A DNA stretch of 8,494 nucleotides, from NCBI GenBank assembly GCA_031259095.1, contig JAIRLW010000366.1, positions 1 through 8,494 on the forward strand, in the 5' to 3' direction. The DNA comes from Planctomycetaceae bacterium. Lineage in GTDB: Bacteria > Planctomycetota > Planctomycetia > Pirellulales > Thermoguttaceae. Below, one piece after another: positions 1-6,323 of this stretch. The translations under genes and the position numbers were made by a program. Within the stretch, counting starts at the first letter, position 1; the number at the start of each line of letters is the position of its first letter. Below the pieces are notes generated by a model that saw only the letters and a program-made list of their open reading frames with translations, was not told the DNA's origin and made no database searches.

Positions 1-2031
1 GTAACCGTATTCAATCGCCAGATAATCGTACGGTCCCAGTGTTGACATGAAATAATCGCCTTGAGGTTGTCCTTTCGGCGCAACGTTAATCGGCAAGTAA
101 TCCATCACCGAACCGGCAATTCCAAACTCCTTCGAACGATCCGGCTTGTTGATTTCCTCCAACGTCAACCAACTGCTCGCCTTAAAATTATGACGTAATC
201 CAAGTGTATGTCCCACTTCATGCATCACCAGGTCTTTGATTCCGGCAAGAATAATTCGTTCCAATTTTTCGGCTCTTGCCTTTTCTTTTTCCTGTTTGGG
301 TGATTTTTTCGCATCCTTTTTGTCGTCCTTTTTCGTATCTTTTTTAGAATCGCCGTCTTCTTTCTTTTCGTCCGTTTTTTCATCGGCGTTGTCGGACTTT
401 TTATCGTCTGCTTTTTCGCCGTTGTTCTTTTCGGACTCTTTTTCGGACTCTTTGGTTTCATCAGATTTTTCGTCTGATGTTTTGTCGGCGTTTTCTTCTT
501 TGTTTTCTTCTTTCTTTTCTTCTTTTTCTTTTTCTTTTTCCTCTTCCGTTGCATCGTCGTTATCGTCGTCCATTAGCGAAACGGCAATCGACGCTAAAGC
601 AATTTGTGTTGCTTTGTTTTTCGCATCGGTACAAAAACAACCGTTCAAACCGGAATGAGAATGAGCAACTTCTTGTTGCGCTTCTTCGTGTTTTTTATAA
701 TGGGTCATAAACACGGAAGCAAGGTCATCTTTTTTGTCCGATTTTTTGTCCGATTCCGGCGGAATTAAATCGGCAATAAAATAATCAAACCGATCTTTCC
801 AATAATCAATAAAACCGGCGTCAATAATAATATCCGCATCAAGAATTTCTCCGTTCAAAGGATTCACATGACTCGGTCCCATTGCAAATCCGGCGTCCGA
901 AGTAATCCACCGAATCGTGTTATAATTAATATCTTCCGCGTCCCATGTATCGGAATCGGATTGCTGGCGAACTTCAATCGCATTGACAATCCCGATTTTT
1001 TCAAACGCTTTATTCCATTCCAAAATTCCTTCACGGACAGCGTGACGGTATTTGAACGGAACTGTTTTTTCAATCCAAAAAACAACCGGTTTTTTGGGCG
1101 GCGAAAGAGTTGCCGACGAATCCGCCTTCTGAATATTCCAACGGTTAATATAACGGACAAGATGATCGTCTTTTTCGTTGCGTGAGAAATTTTTATGTGT
1201 TGTGGTAAAATAACCGATTCGATTATCCGCCAAACGCGACGTATAACCGGTTGACGGTAATTTGCTGACCGAATAATGAATCGTAACACCAACACTGTTC
1301 GCGTCCGGCGAATCGTTGGAACCATAACTGTAACCGTAATAAGAATAACGATAAACGGAATAGGTTGCGGCAACCCGAAATTCAATATTGTTCGAAAAAC
1401 CTTTGACGTTTCCCCAAGTGGATCGGTCGCGGGCAAAAGAACCGCCGATACTGCGACCAAGTTTGGGAAGATCAGACATGAAAACCGACGCCATATCAAT
1501 TACATCGCCGCCGCCGTCGCCAATAGCAAGAATGGGCAAACTATAAAGAATACTGTCGGAATACGCCACCTCAACTGCTTTGGCTTCCGGTGTTCCCGAA
1601 TCGGCTTTAAACCGGATATTGCGCCGGACAATTTGAATAGAATCGTTGACCTTACGGAATTGCCAGAGCCAATCCTCGTCGGAATCCTGAAGCGTGTAGC
1701 CGCCAATCGCGCTCCAACCGGAACCTTTGGCAATTGCCATCGCAATCAAGTAATCCGTGTTCAGATTGGAACTCTTGATTTCGGCGTACAATTTTTCTTT
1801 TTTGCGGTACAATGTAATAAGCCCGTCAATTTTTTGAGCGTCGGGCAGCACTTCTTTAATTGGTTTGGGGCGATCCTCTTTTTTGGCGGTTGAACCGGCA
1901 ACCGTACTGGCGGAAGTTTCGGCTTTAACCGGCGGTTTAACTTCCTGTGCATTGAGCTGAATCATTCCGGCGGAAAAAATCGAAATTCCTAGAATGATTC
2001 CCAAGCGAGTGTTTCGTTGAAATTGTTTCAT
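1..2031 (-). CDS. Secreted zinc-dependent metalloprotease, DUF5117/DUF4953 type (N-terminal 677 codons; C-terminus beyond window)
   Basis: One uninterrupted minus-strand frame runs from ATG at 2031 to the window edge. Residues 1-28 form a signal peptide with basic start, hydrophobic core and a likely cut after QLNA, so the enzyme is exported. Residues about 60-330 match what I know of DUF5117 proteins, including RLADNRIGYFTT, YINRW and FWIEKTVP, followed by REGILEWNKAFEKIG, FAMGPSHVNP near 380 and DADIIID near 397. The metzincin-like zinc site is HEVGHTLGLRH at residues 604-614 (bases 192-222): His604, His608 and His614 are the expected ligands and Glu605 the general base. A VMDY Met-turn candidate follows at Met643. 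Known family members are large secreted proteases whose substrates are mostly undefined. The oddity is a Lys/Glu/Asp run at residues about 488-588, just before the zinc helix. There is no Shine-Dalgarno. Family assignment is firm; the specific substrate is unknown. Confidence 0.9.
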   Translation of the reverse strand, partial: MKQFQRNTRLGIILGISIFSAGMIQLNAQEVKPPVKAETSASTVAGSTAKKEDRPKPIKEVLPDAQKIDGLITLYRKKEKLYAEIKSSNLNTDYLIAMAIAKGSGWSAIGGYTLQDSDEDWLWQFRKVNDSIQIVRRNIRFKADSGTPEAKAVEVAYSDSILYSLPILAIGDGGGDVIDMASVFMSDLPKLGRSIGGSFARDRSTWGNVKGFSNNIEFRVAATYSVYRYSYYGYSYGSNDSPDANSVGVTIHYSVSKLPSTGYTSRLADNRIGYFTTTHKNFSRNEKDDHLVRYINRWNIQKADSSATLSPPKKPVVFWIEKTVPFKYRHAVREGILEWNKAFEKIGIVNAIEVRQQSDSDTWDAEDINYNTIRWITSDAGFAMGPSHVNPLNGEILDADIIIDAGFIDYWKDRFDYFIADLIPPESDKKSDKKDDLASVFMTHYKKHEEAQQEVAHSHSGLNGCFCTDAKNKATQIALASIAVSLMDDDNDDATEEEKEKEKEEKKEENKEENADKTSDEKSDETKESEKESEKNNGEKADDKKSDNADEKTDEKKEDGDSKKDTKKDDKKDAKKSPKQEKEKARAEKLERIILAGIKDLVMHEVGHTLGLRHNFKASSWLTLEEINKPDRSKEFGIAGSVMDYLPINVAPKGQPQGDYFMSTLGPYDYLAIEYGY

Positions 2032-2157
2032 GGCAATCTACGGGGGAAAGTGGGAAAGAAACTGAAAATTGATTGCCTATCATCATTGTGTTGCAATACC
2101 GTACAAAACAAGAAATCAAAAAATCAATTTTTGAAAAATAGGCAACATTGGTAAAAT

Positions 2158-2166
2158 ATTATAGCA
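2158..2166 (-). promoter_or_regulatory. Possible extended -10 promoter for the metalloprotease
   Basis: The minus strand reads TGCTATAAT here, a perfect extended -10 (TGn plus TATAAT), about 125 bases upstream of the metalloprotease ATG. No good TTGACA-like -35 is visible at normal spacing, as is acceptable for extended -10 promoters. The region is AT-rich, so chance occurrence is possible. Confidence 0.35.
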
Positions 2167-2242
2167 TGTTTTTTTTTACCGTTGTATCACCTCCCAAAAA
2201 ATATTATTGGGAAATTCTAAAATTTTTTTAATCATAGAATCA

Positions 2243-2279
2243 TTTGTCCTATTTGGTCCCTATCATCCCTAAAGTCCCT
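2243..2279 (+). repeat. GTCCC-array repeat, left arm beside the IS remnant
   Basis: Four GTCC/TCCC units spaced 9-10 bases apart, starting TTTGTCC and ending AAAGTCCCT. The right arm at 2656-2685 is its inverted partner, matching TCATTTGTCC, GGTC and TAAAGTCCCT, with one 9-base unit fewer. The transposase remnant lies between the arms. Confidence 0.7.
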
Positions 2280-2280
2280 T

Positions 2281-2601
2281 TTTTTAGGAGCTCCGACACC
2301 GTCGGGATGCACCTTGATATAAGCACTGTCCAACGCTCATTCCTGAATGCCCTTCTCCTGAATTTTTTGAGACCGTAAAGACTCTTCAATACGGTCGAAA
2401 ATGCCCAGGTCAATCCAACGACGGAAGCGACGGTAAATGGGGAACCAAGAACCGAAATGAGCCGGTAACACACGCCAACGGCAACCGTTTTCAGTCATCT
2501 ATTCCAAGACTTGCAGGAAAGTAAGATGAGTCGATCACCACATGACCACGCTACACGGGCAGGAGGTGTTGGACTCGATGATAGGTTGTTGTCCATTTCA
2601 T
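2281..2601 (-). pseudogene. Decayed IS5-family transposase (N-terminal part only)
   Basis: Reading the minus strand from ATG at 2601 gives a start with QHLLPV, a stop (TAG), then RGHVVID. After a frame change near 2520 the next frame gives VLE, a TAG, then MTENGCRWRVLPAHFG, FRRWIDLGIFDRIEESL, a TGA, and ALDSAYIKVHPDGVGAPK. The GCRWR-LP segment and the DS-Y-KVHPDG segment resemble the N-terminal helix-turn-helix region and first catalytic Asp region of IS5/IS427-type DDE transposases. Two of the stops fall where Trp (TGG) would fit, as expected from point decay. The rest of the catalytic domain is gone: the reading ends in the GTCCC repeat at about 2280. It cannot encode an active enzyme. The family call rests on recalled motifs, not a database search. 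Confidence 0.75.
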
Positions 2602-2655
2602 CGCGAACTATAATCTTTTCAATAAAACCTGTCAAGATTAGGGGCAACACGCCCT

Positions 2656-2685
2656 AGGGACTTTAGTGACCAATGGGACAAATGA
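2656..2685 (-). repeat. GTCCC-array repeat, right (inverted) arm beside the IS remnant
   Basis: The top strand reads AGGGACTTTAGTGAC followed by CAATGGGACAAATGA. Its reverse complement matches the left arm at 2243-2279 apart from one missing 9-base unit and single-base changes. The two arms bracket the transposase remnant about 375 bases apart. Confidence 0.65.
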
Positions 2686-2751
2686 TTTTTCTGTTTTCTT
2701 TGGCGGATTGTTTGCCGTCTTGTTTTCATTTGGAAAACAAAGTATCATTAG

Positions 2752-2798
2752 GAAGTTCCAAAATATCATTTGCTAAAAATCAATTTTTAGAAGTTCCC
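2752..2798. repeat. Short inverted-repeat element with GGAA-TTC-AAAA ends
   Basis: The left end GGAAGTTCCAAAA (2753-2765) is an imperfect inverted copy of the right end TTTTTAGAAGTTCC (2784-2797). Inside is a palindrome, CTAAAAAT CA ATTTTTAG (2773-2790). The 14 bases TTTTTAGAAGTTCC occur identically at 5516-5529 upstream of the RNase III gene, so this is a dispersed repeat. It ends at the start of a TATAAT box, which puts it directly upstream of the ABC ATPase gene. Confidence 0.55.
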
Positions 2799-2799
2799 C

Positions 2800-2805
2800 T
2801 ATAAT
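2800..2805 (+). promoter_or_regulatory. Possible -10 box for the ABC ATPase gene
   Basis: A perfect TATAAT lies 30 bases upstream of the chosen ATG (2835) and touches the outer end of the repeat at 2752-2798. No -35 with 16-18 base spacing is convincing; TTGCTA at 2770 is 24 bases away. If real, the -35 side of this promoter is repeat DNA. Confidence 0.35.
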
Positions 2806-2834
2806 GTTGTGTTTTTTAATTCGTGTTTAAGTTC

Positions 2835-3572
2835 ATGTCTGTTGCTGTCGAATTTCAATCGGTGAGTTTTTCTTATGACGGTCCCAATGTCGTGGAGAAT
2901 GCGACCTTTGTTATCCAAACAGGCGATTTTGTGTCGATTATCGGTCCCAACGGCGGAGGAAAAACAACCTTGTTAAAACTGATGCTCGGAATCCTTAAAC
3001 CTAATAAAGGTTCTATCCGTTTGTTTGAACGTCCGCCGCGATTAAATTGTTCAAAAATCGGTTACACGCCTCAGTTTTTGAGTGTTGATTTTAGTTTTCC
3101 TTTGTCGGTGTTGGATGTTGTTTTGATGGGGCGTCTCCGAACCGGTTTTTCACCTTCACGACTCTGGTACACTCAAGAAGATCGCAACGCCGCTCGGTAT
3201 TCGCTTCAAATTCTGCAACTTGAAGAATTTGCCGAAATTCCGTTTCGTAATCTTTCCGGCGGTCAACGTCAACGAGTTTTGATTGCCCGCGCGCTCTGCG
3301 GTGAACCGGAAATCCTGCTCCTCGATGAACCTACTAATAATATTGATGCGGCTTCAGAACAAATTTTGTTCGATACCTTGACCAAATTGAATCAATCAAT
3401 GATAATTGTGATGGTTTCTCACGATATTGGTTTCGTTTCGCAATGTGTTAAAAACGTTATTTGCGTCAACCGAACTGTTGCCGTCCATTCGGCTTCCGCG
3501 ATGAACGGACGAACCATTCACGACTTGTATGGTCAACACGGAATGAAATTAGTATTGCACGATCATTTTTAA
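2835..3572 (+). CDS. ABC transporter ATP-binding protein, zinc/manganese-uptake type
   Basis: This 245-residue cytoplasmic ATPase would couple ATP hydrolysis to a membrane permease. All nucleotide-binding motifs are present: Walker A GPNGGGKTT (37-45), Q-loop Gln80 in GYTPQ, signature LSGGQRQR (140-147), Walker B ILLLDE (160-165), D-loop NNID (168-171) and switch His196 in SHD. The GPNGGGKTTLLKL wording and the FPLSVLDVVLMGRL stretch after the Q-loop are typical of the ZnuC/MntB/TroB group (COG1121), so Zn or Mn uptake is the best inference. The ATG at 2835 starts the usual family beginning; a GTG at 2823 in the same frame would add four residues. Neither has a Shine-Dalgarno. No permease or metal-binding protein gene is adjacent, so its partners must be encoded elsewhere. 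Confidence 0.88.
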   Translation: MSVAVEFQSVSFSYDGPNVVENATFVIQTGDFVSIIGPNGGGKTTLLKLMLGILKPNKGSIRLFERPPRLNCSKIGYTPQFLSVDFSFPLSVLDVVLMGRLRTGFSPSRLWYTQEDRNAARYSLQILQLEEFAEIPFRNLSGGQRQRVLIARALCGEPEILLLDEPTNNIDAASEQILFDTLTKLNQSMIIVMVSHDIGFVSQCVKNVICVNRTVAVHSASAMNGRTIHDLYGQHGMKLVLHDHF

Positions 3573-3579
3573 GATTTAC

Positions 3580-3626
3580 CCGAAAGTTTTGTTTTCCGTC
3601 GAAAAAACGGCAAGTTTTTCTTTCGG
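3580..3626 (+). terminator. Possible weak hairpin between the ABC and lipoprotein genes
   Basis: CCGAAAG (3580-3586) pairs with CTTTCGG (3620-3626), and an inner CCGT/ACGG pair (3596-3610) forms a smaller hairpin. There are T runs inside and a short T-rich stretch after it, but no clean stem followed by a U-tract. It may attenuate readthrough from the ATPase gene. The assignment is weak. Confidence 0.25.
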
Positions 3627-3669
3627 TTTGTTGTAAGTTTATTTACCCCAATGTTTGTTTCACTCACAG

Positions 3670-3675
3670 GAGACT
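3670..3675 (+). promoter_or_regulatory. Ribosome binding site that fixes the lipoprotein start
   Basis: GAGACT is preceded by AG, giving AGGAG (3668-3672) centred about 9 bases before ATG at 3680. This is the only obvious Shine-Dalgarno in the window. It supports starting at the signal peptide MKRFICLV and not at an in-frame ATG 219 bases upstream, which would lie inside the ABC gene. Confidence 0.7.
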
Positions 3676-3679
3676 CAAA

Positions 3680-5224
3680 ATGAAACGATTTATTTGTTTA
3701 GTGTTTGGTATTTCGCTTTTAACGTTTGCCGGTTGCCCGCCGCAACCGCAATCAACTCCGGTTCCCGCTCCAAAACCAACTGTTTCACCGGGAACCACAG
3801 AAGTAAAAATTGAAACTCCAAAACCGGAAGAACCCAAAACCGAATCCGCTCAATCCGATCTTGCAAAGGAAGTTAGCGAAGCGGTTAAAGAAACAAAAGA
3901 AGCCGCTGTAGCGGTTGCCGAAGTTACTGTCGAAAAGGCAAAAGAAACAGCGGCAACAGCGAAAGAAACCGCCGTAAAAGCGGTTGAAACAATTAAAGAA
4001 ACAGCGGGAAAAGTGGTTGAAAAAGTCGAAACCGTTGTTGCCGGAGGTGAAAAAGAAGTTGATTCGCTTCTTGGCGATGCTGCCGGTAAACCAAAAGAAA
4101 TTCTTGATATTATCAAGAGTTACAAAACTAAACGGGCATTCGATTCGGCAAAGAATGCCGCACGAAAACCCAACGTGTTCTCAAAATTACCGGAAAAACT
4201 TCATAACCCTGACGGAATGACGGTCAACGATAAAACCGGTACGCTTTTTCTTTCCTGCCCCAATTTCAATCGCCGACCAGACGATAAAGGCGCAAAAATT
4301 AATCCGGGTTATTTGGTCAAAGTCAATCCTGATGGAACGACCGAAAACGTGTTGACGTTTGAAGAAATCGAAAATATTCAGGTTCCGTCAACAAAGCAAA
4401 TCGGACCAATGGGACTTGATTTCGGACCCGATGGACATCTTTACGTTTGCGATAATCAATATTTTTTCGACACAACAAATAAATCCCGGATTCTTCGCGT
4501 TTTAATGGACGGCGATAAACCAACCGGAAAAGTTGAAGTTGTTGTTGAAGGTATTAAACTGGCAAACGCAATTCTTTGGCTGGAAGATAAAGTGTTACTT
4601 ACCGACACGTTCCTTGATCTGGAAGGTGAATTTGGGAGCGGTTGTGTTTGGAAGTTCGGCAAAGACGAAATTCTAAAAGCCGGTTCCGGTGAAAATCCGC
4701 CCGTCAAATTGAATCCGCTTAAAAAAGTTGAAGATGATCCGCATTGCGTGACCATTCAAACAGTCAAGAAAATTCCCGGCGGCGGGAATGGGGGACCTGA
4801 CGGAATTACTGCCGATTCGGATGGAATTGTGTATTTCGGCAATTTCGGAAACGGCGAAATGTACCGGCTCGTTTTCAACGCGGAAGGCAAAGGAACTGTT
4901 GATATTATTCATCCCGCCGGAGAATATTTTCATTGTTGTGACGGAATTTACTTTGACAAAGTAACCAACAAAGTTTACGTAACCGATTCGGCAAGTAATG
5001 CCGTTCATGCTTTTACTCCGCCAAAAGCGGGAGAATCTGCCGTGTTTGAAACGATTTGGGAAAGTCCGAATACGGATGGAGCCGACGGTTCACTGGATCA
5101 GCCTTGTGAACCAATTGTGATTGGTAAAAAGTTAATTATTGCCAATTTCGATTGGCCCTTCCCGGAACTGCTCAACACCGCCAGCGAGGAACCTTCAACG
5201 TTAAGCGTCATCGAACTGGAATAA
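3680..5224 (+). CDS. Lipoprotein with Lys/Glu/Ala helical stalk and C-terminal SMP-30/NHL-like beta-propeller
   Basis: A 514-residue protein. Residues 1-19 are a lipoprotein signal, with KR, a hydrophobic core and lipobox FAGC, giving lipidated Cys19. Residues 20-55 are a Pro/Thr/Glu linker. Residues about 60-120 are a low-complexity amphipathic helix of repeated KETA, AVKAVETIKETA and VVEKVE units, resembling LEA-like or coiled-coil stalks. From about 165 onward, repeated blade-like motifs appear: NPDGMTVNDKTGTLFLS, MGLDFGPDGHLYVCDN, GGPDGITADSDGIVYFGN and CCDGIYFDKVTNKVYVTD. These resemble the SMP-30/gluconolactonase/NHL-type six-bladed propeller. I infer a membrane-anchored propeller held away from the envelope by the stalk. 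Ligand or enzymatic activity cannot be told from the sequence; a lactonase is possible. The start is set by AGGAG and the signal peptide. Confidence 0.8.
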   Translation: MKRFICLVFGISLLTFAGCPPQPQSTPVPAPKPTVSPGTTEVKIETPKPEEPKTESAQSDLAKEVSEAVKETKEAAVAVAEVTVEKAKETAATAKETAVKAVETIKETAGKVVEKVETVVAGGEKEVDSLLGDAAGKPKEILDIIKSYKTKRAFDSAKNAARKPNVFSKLPEKLHNPDGMTVNDKTGTLFLSCPNFNRRPDDKGAKINPGYLVKVNPDGTTENVLTFEEIENIQVPSTKQIGPMGLDFGPDGHLYVCDNQYFFDTTNKSRILRVLMDGDKPTGKVEVVVEGIKLANAILWLEDKVLLTDTFLDLEGEFGSGCVWKFGKDEILKAGSGENPPVKLNPLKKVEDDPHCVTIQTVKKIPGGGNGGPDGITADSDGIVYFGNFGNGEMYRLVFNAEGKGTVDIIHPAGEYFHCCDGIYFDKVTNKVYVTDSASNAVHAFTPPKAGESAVFETIWESPNTDGADGSLDQPCEPIVIGKKLIIANFDWPFPELLNTASEEPSTLSVIELE

Positions 5225-5275
5225 GAAAAAAATTACAGAAAATAACCATTGAGGAATTTCTAAAAATATCATTTT

Positions 5276-5331
5276 GTCCCATCAGTCCCTATCGTCCCTT
5301 ATGTCCTTAAAACAGGACTAAGGGACAGGGA
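5276..5331 (+). repeat. GTCCC-array hairpin downstream of the lipoprotein gene
   Basis: Four units, GTCCCATCA, GTCCCTATC, GTCCCTTAT and GTCCT, are followed by an inverted copy. GTCCCTTA (5294-5301) pairs with TAAGGGAC (5319-5326), GTCCT (5303-5307) with AGGAC (5314-5318), and TCCCT (5286-5290) with AGGGA (5327-5331). The loop is TAAAAC. It starts 51 bases after the lipoprotein stop and could act as a transcript-end hairpin, but there is no U-tract and the same array recurs elsewhere, so I class it as a dispersed repeat. Confidence 0.75.
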
Positions 5332-5411
5332 TAAATAATCAGAAAAACTTCTCACGCCAATCCTTGAACATAACGCATTTTTAATCATCGTTCAGACAAT
5401 TGCTCCTATTC

Positions 5412-5439
5412 TTGTTTAAGTGCCTTTGCGGAATATAAT
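5412..5439 (+). promoter_or_regulatory. Possible promoter for the RNase III gene
   Basis: TTGTTT (5412-5417), a 16-base spacer and a perfect TATAAT (5434-5439) resemble a sigma-70-type promoter. Transcription from here would give a leader of about 170 bases that contains the whole inverted repeat at 5443-5529. The -35 match is poor. Confidence 0.35.
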
Positions 5440-5442
5440 TTA

Positions 5443-5529
5443 GGCAACTTCTAAAAATTTGTTTTTTGATCGACCGAAATCGACTCAATTCGATTTTGGT
5501 CGATTTCAGTCGAAGTTTTTAGAAGTTCC
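5443..5529. repeat. Nested inverted-repeat (MITE-like) element upstream of RNase III
   Basis: The outer arms AACTTCTAAAAA (5446-5457) and TTTTTAGAAGTT (5516-5527) are a perfect 12-base inverted repeat. Inside, CGACCGAAATCGA (5471-5483) pairs with TCGATTTTGGTCG (5490-5502) with one G-U wobble, and alternatively with TCGATTTCAGTCG (5500-5512). The inner part is built of ten-base units of the form TCGATTTYRG in both orientations. TTTA flanks the element at 5439-5442 and, one base out, at 5531-5534, a possible but weak target duplication. The outer arm matches the repeat at 2784-2797 exactly over 14 bases. Confidence 0.7.
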
Positions 5530-5618
5530 TTTTAGATATTGTTGATTGAATGCATGTTTCGGAAAACGCGAAACGAACGATTCCTCAATCTTCCCAATTT
5601 TAGCCTTTTTCCCCATTC

Positions 5619-6323
5619 ATGGACTTGGATACTTTTCTGACAAATTGTCAAAAACAAATTGGTTATACCTTTCATAATCCTGAATTTCTGCGGACGGCAT
5701 TGACCCATTCCTCTGGCGCAGACTCGCCGCAAAGTTCCAATGAACGTATGGAATTTCTCGGTGATTCGATACTCGGCTATGTGATTTGTAATTATTTGTT
5801 CGATACTTTTCCCGAGATGCTCGAAGGCGATATGACCAAAATTAAATCGGCAGTCGTCAGTCGAGCAACTTGTCAATTGGTTTGCAAACGGCTTGGTTTG
5901 GACAAATTTTTGATTCTTGGTCGCGGACTCGGACGTTCTTCACATGTTCCCGACTCCATTTTCGCTAATGCCGTCGAATCGTTTATCGCCGCCATTTATC
6001 TTGATCGCGGACTCGAAGAAGCACGACGTTTCATTTTGAAAGTCTTTCGGGAAGAAATCGAAAAAATGCTCCAAAATCACGACGCCGATAATTATAAATC
6101 CGTCCTTCAACATTATTCGCAAAAATATTTAGGTCATACCCCAGAATACAAAATGCTTGAAATTACCGGACCAGAACATCATAAATCGTTTAATGTTGGA
6201 GTTCGGATTGGTAACCAGACTTTCCCATCCGCATGGGGCGCGTCAAAAAAGGAAGCAGAACAACGCGCCGCAGAAAACGCATTGTCTGTCATTCAGGGCG
6301 ATCTGCCGCCATACATTCATTAG
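5619..6323 (+). CDS. rnc: Ribonuclease III
   Basis: A 234-residue double-stranded-RNA endonuclease, usual length for the family, acting as a cytoplasmic dimer in rRNA and mRNA processing. The N-terminal RNase III domain (1-150) carries the signature NERMEFLGDS (41-50), with Glu45 and Asp49 matching the catalytic Glu41 and Asp45 of E. coli, and EGDMTKIKSAVVSR (69-82). The second metal-site motif is FANAVESFIAAIYLD (115-129). Glu120 matches E. coli Glu117, but the residue expected to be Asp (E. coli Asp114) is Asn117. The C-terminal dsRNA-binding domain (about 158-228) starts at YKSVLQHYSQ and ends with SKKEAEQRAAENAL. No Shine-Dalgarno precedes the ATG; the start gives the normal N-terminus. 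The stop codon TAG overlaps a repeat copy, TTAGGAATGCGG. It has no operon partners here. Confidence 0.95.
   Translation: MDLDTFLTNCQKQIGYTFHNPEFLRTALTHSSGADSPQSSNERMEFLGDSILGYVICNYLFDTFPEMLEGDMTKIKSAVVSRATCQLVCKRLGLDKFLILGRGLGRSSHVPDSIFANAVESFIAAIYLDRGLEEARRFILKVFREEIEKMLQNHDADNYKSVLQHYSQKYLGHTPEYKMLEITGPEHHKSFNVGVRIGNQTFPSAWGASKKEAEQRAAENALSVIQGDLPPYIH

Larger units (their letters stand above)
2209..2798. mobile_element. Possible degenerate mobile element bounded by a 14-base inverted repeat
   Basis: The left end GGGAAATTCTAAAA (2209-2222) and the right end TTTTAGAAGTTCCC (2785-2798) are inverted repeats with one mismatch in 14. Inside them lies a second inverted pair made of GTCCC arrays (2243-2279 and 2656-2685), and inside that the remains of an IS5-type transposase. 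The roughly 590-base block could be one decayed insertion sequence or an IS that landed in a pre-existing repeat. I see no convincing target-site duplication: the flanks are ATATTATT on the left and CTATAATG on the right. The same end motif recurs elsewhere in the window without a transposase, which favours a repeat family over the ends of this IS alone. Confidence 0.45.
5225..5618 (+). other. Gene-free, repeat-rich gap between the lipoprotein and RNase III genes
   Basis: I see no credible coding sequence or RNA gene in these 394 bases. They hold an end-like motif GGAATTTCTAAAAA (5253-5266), a GTCCC hairpin (5276-5331), an unremarkable stretch (5332-5411), a possible promoter (5412-5439) and a long inverted repeat (5443-5529). 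The inverted repeat lies between that promoter and the RNase III start. Confidence 0.7.

Noticed and set aside
236..1893. Long plus-strand open frames opposite the metalloprotease, including a Ser/Phe-rich one at 236-658
   Set aside because: They are antisense to a continuous 677-codon protein with a signal peptide and zinc site. The Ser/Phe-rich frame is just the complement of the Lys/Glu/Asp run.
2281..2601. TGA and TAG read as Trp or another amino acid, making the transposase intact
   Set aside because: TGA and TAG end the DUF711 and RNase III genes normally, and the transposase also has a frameshift and lacks its C-terminal part.
3461..3679. Extending the lipoprotein gene upstream to an in-frame ATG at 3461
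   Set aside because: It would overlap the ABC gene by 112 bases and bury the signal peptide. AGGAG and the lipobox signal fix the start at 3680.
5286..5331. GTCCC hairpin as a dedicated intrinsic terminator of the lipoprotein gene
   Set aside because: No U-tract follows, and the same array occurs upstream of a gene and beside an IS remnant. A terminator role may be secondary.
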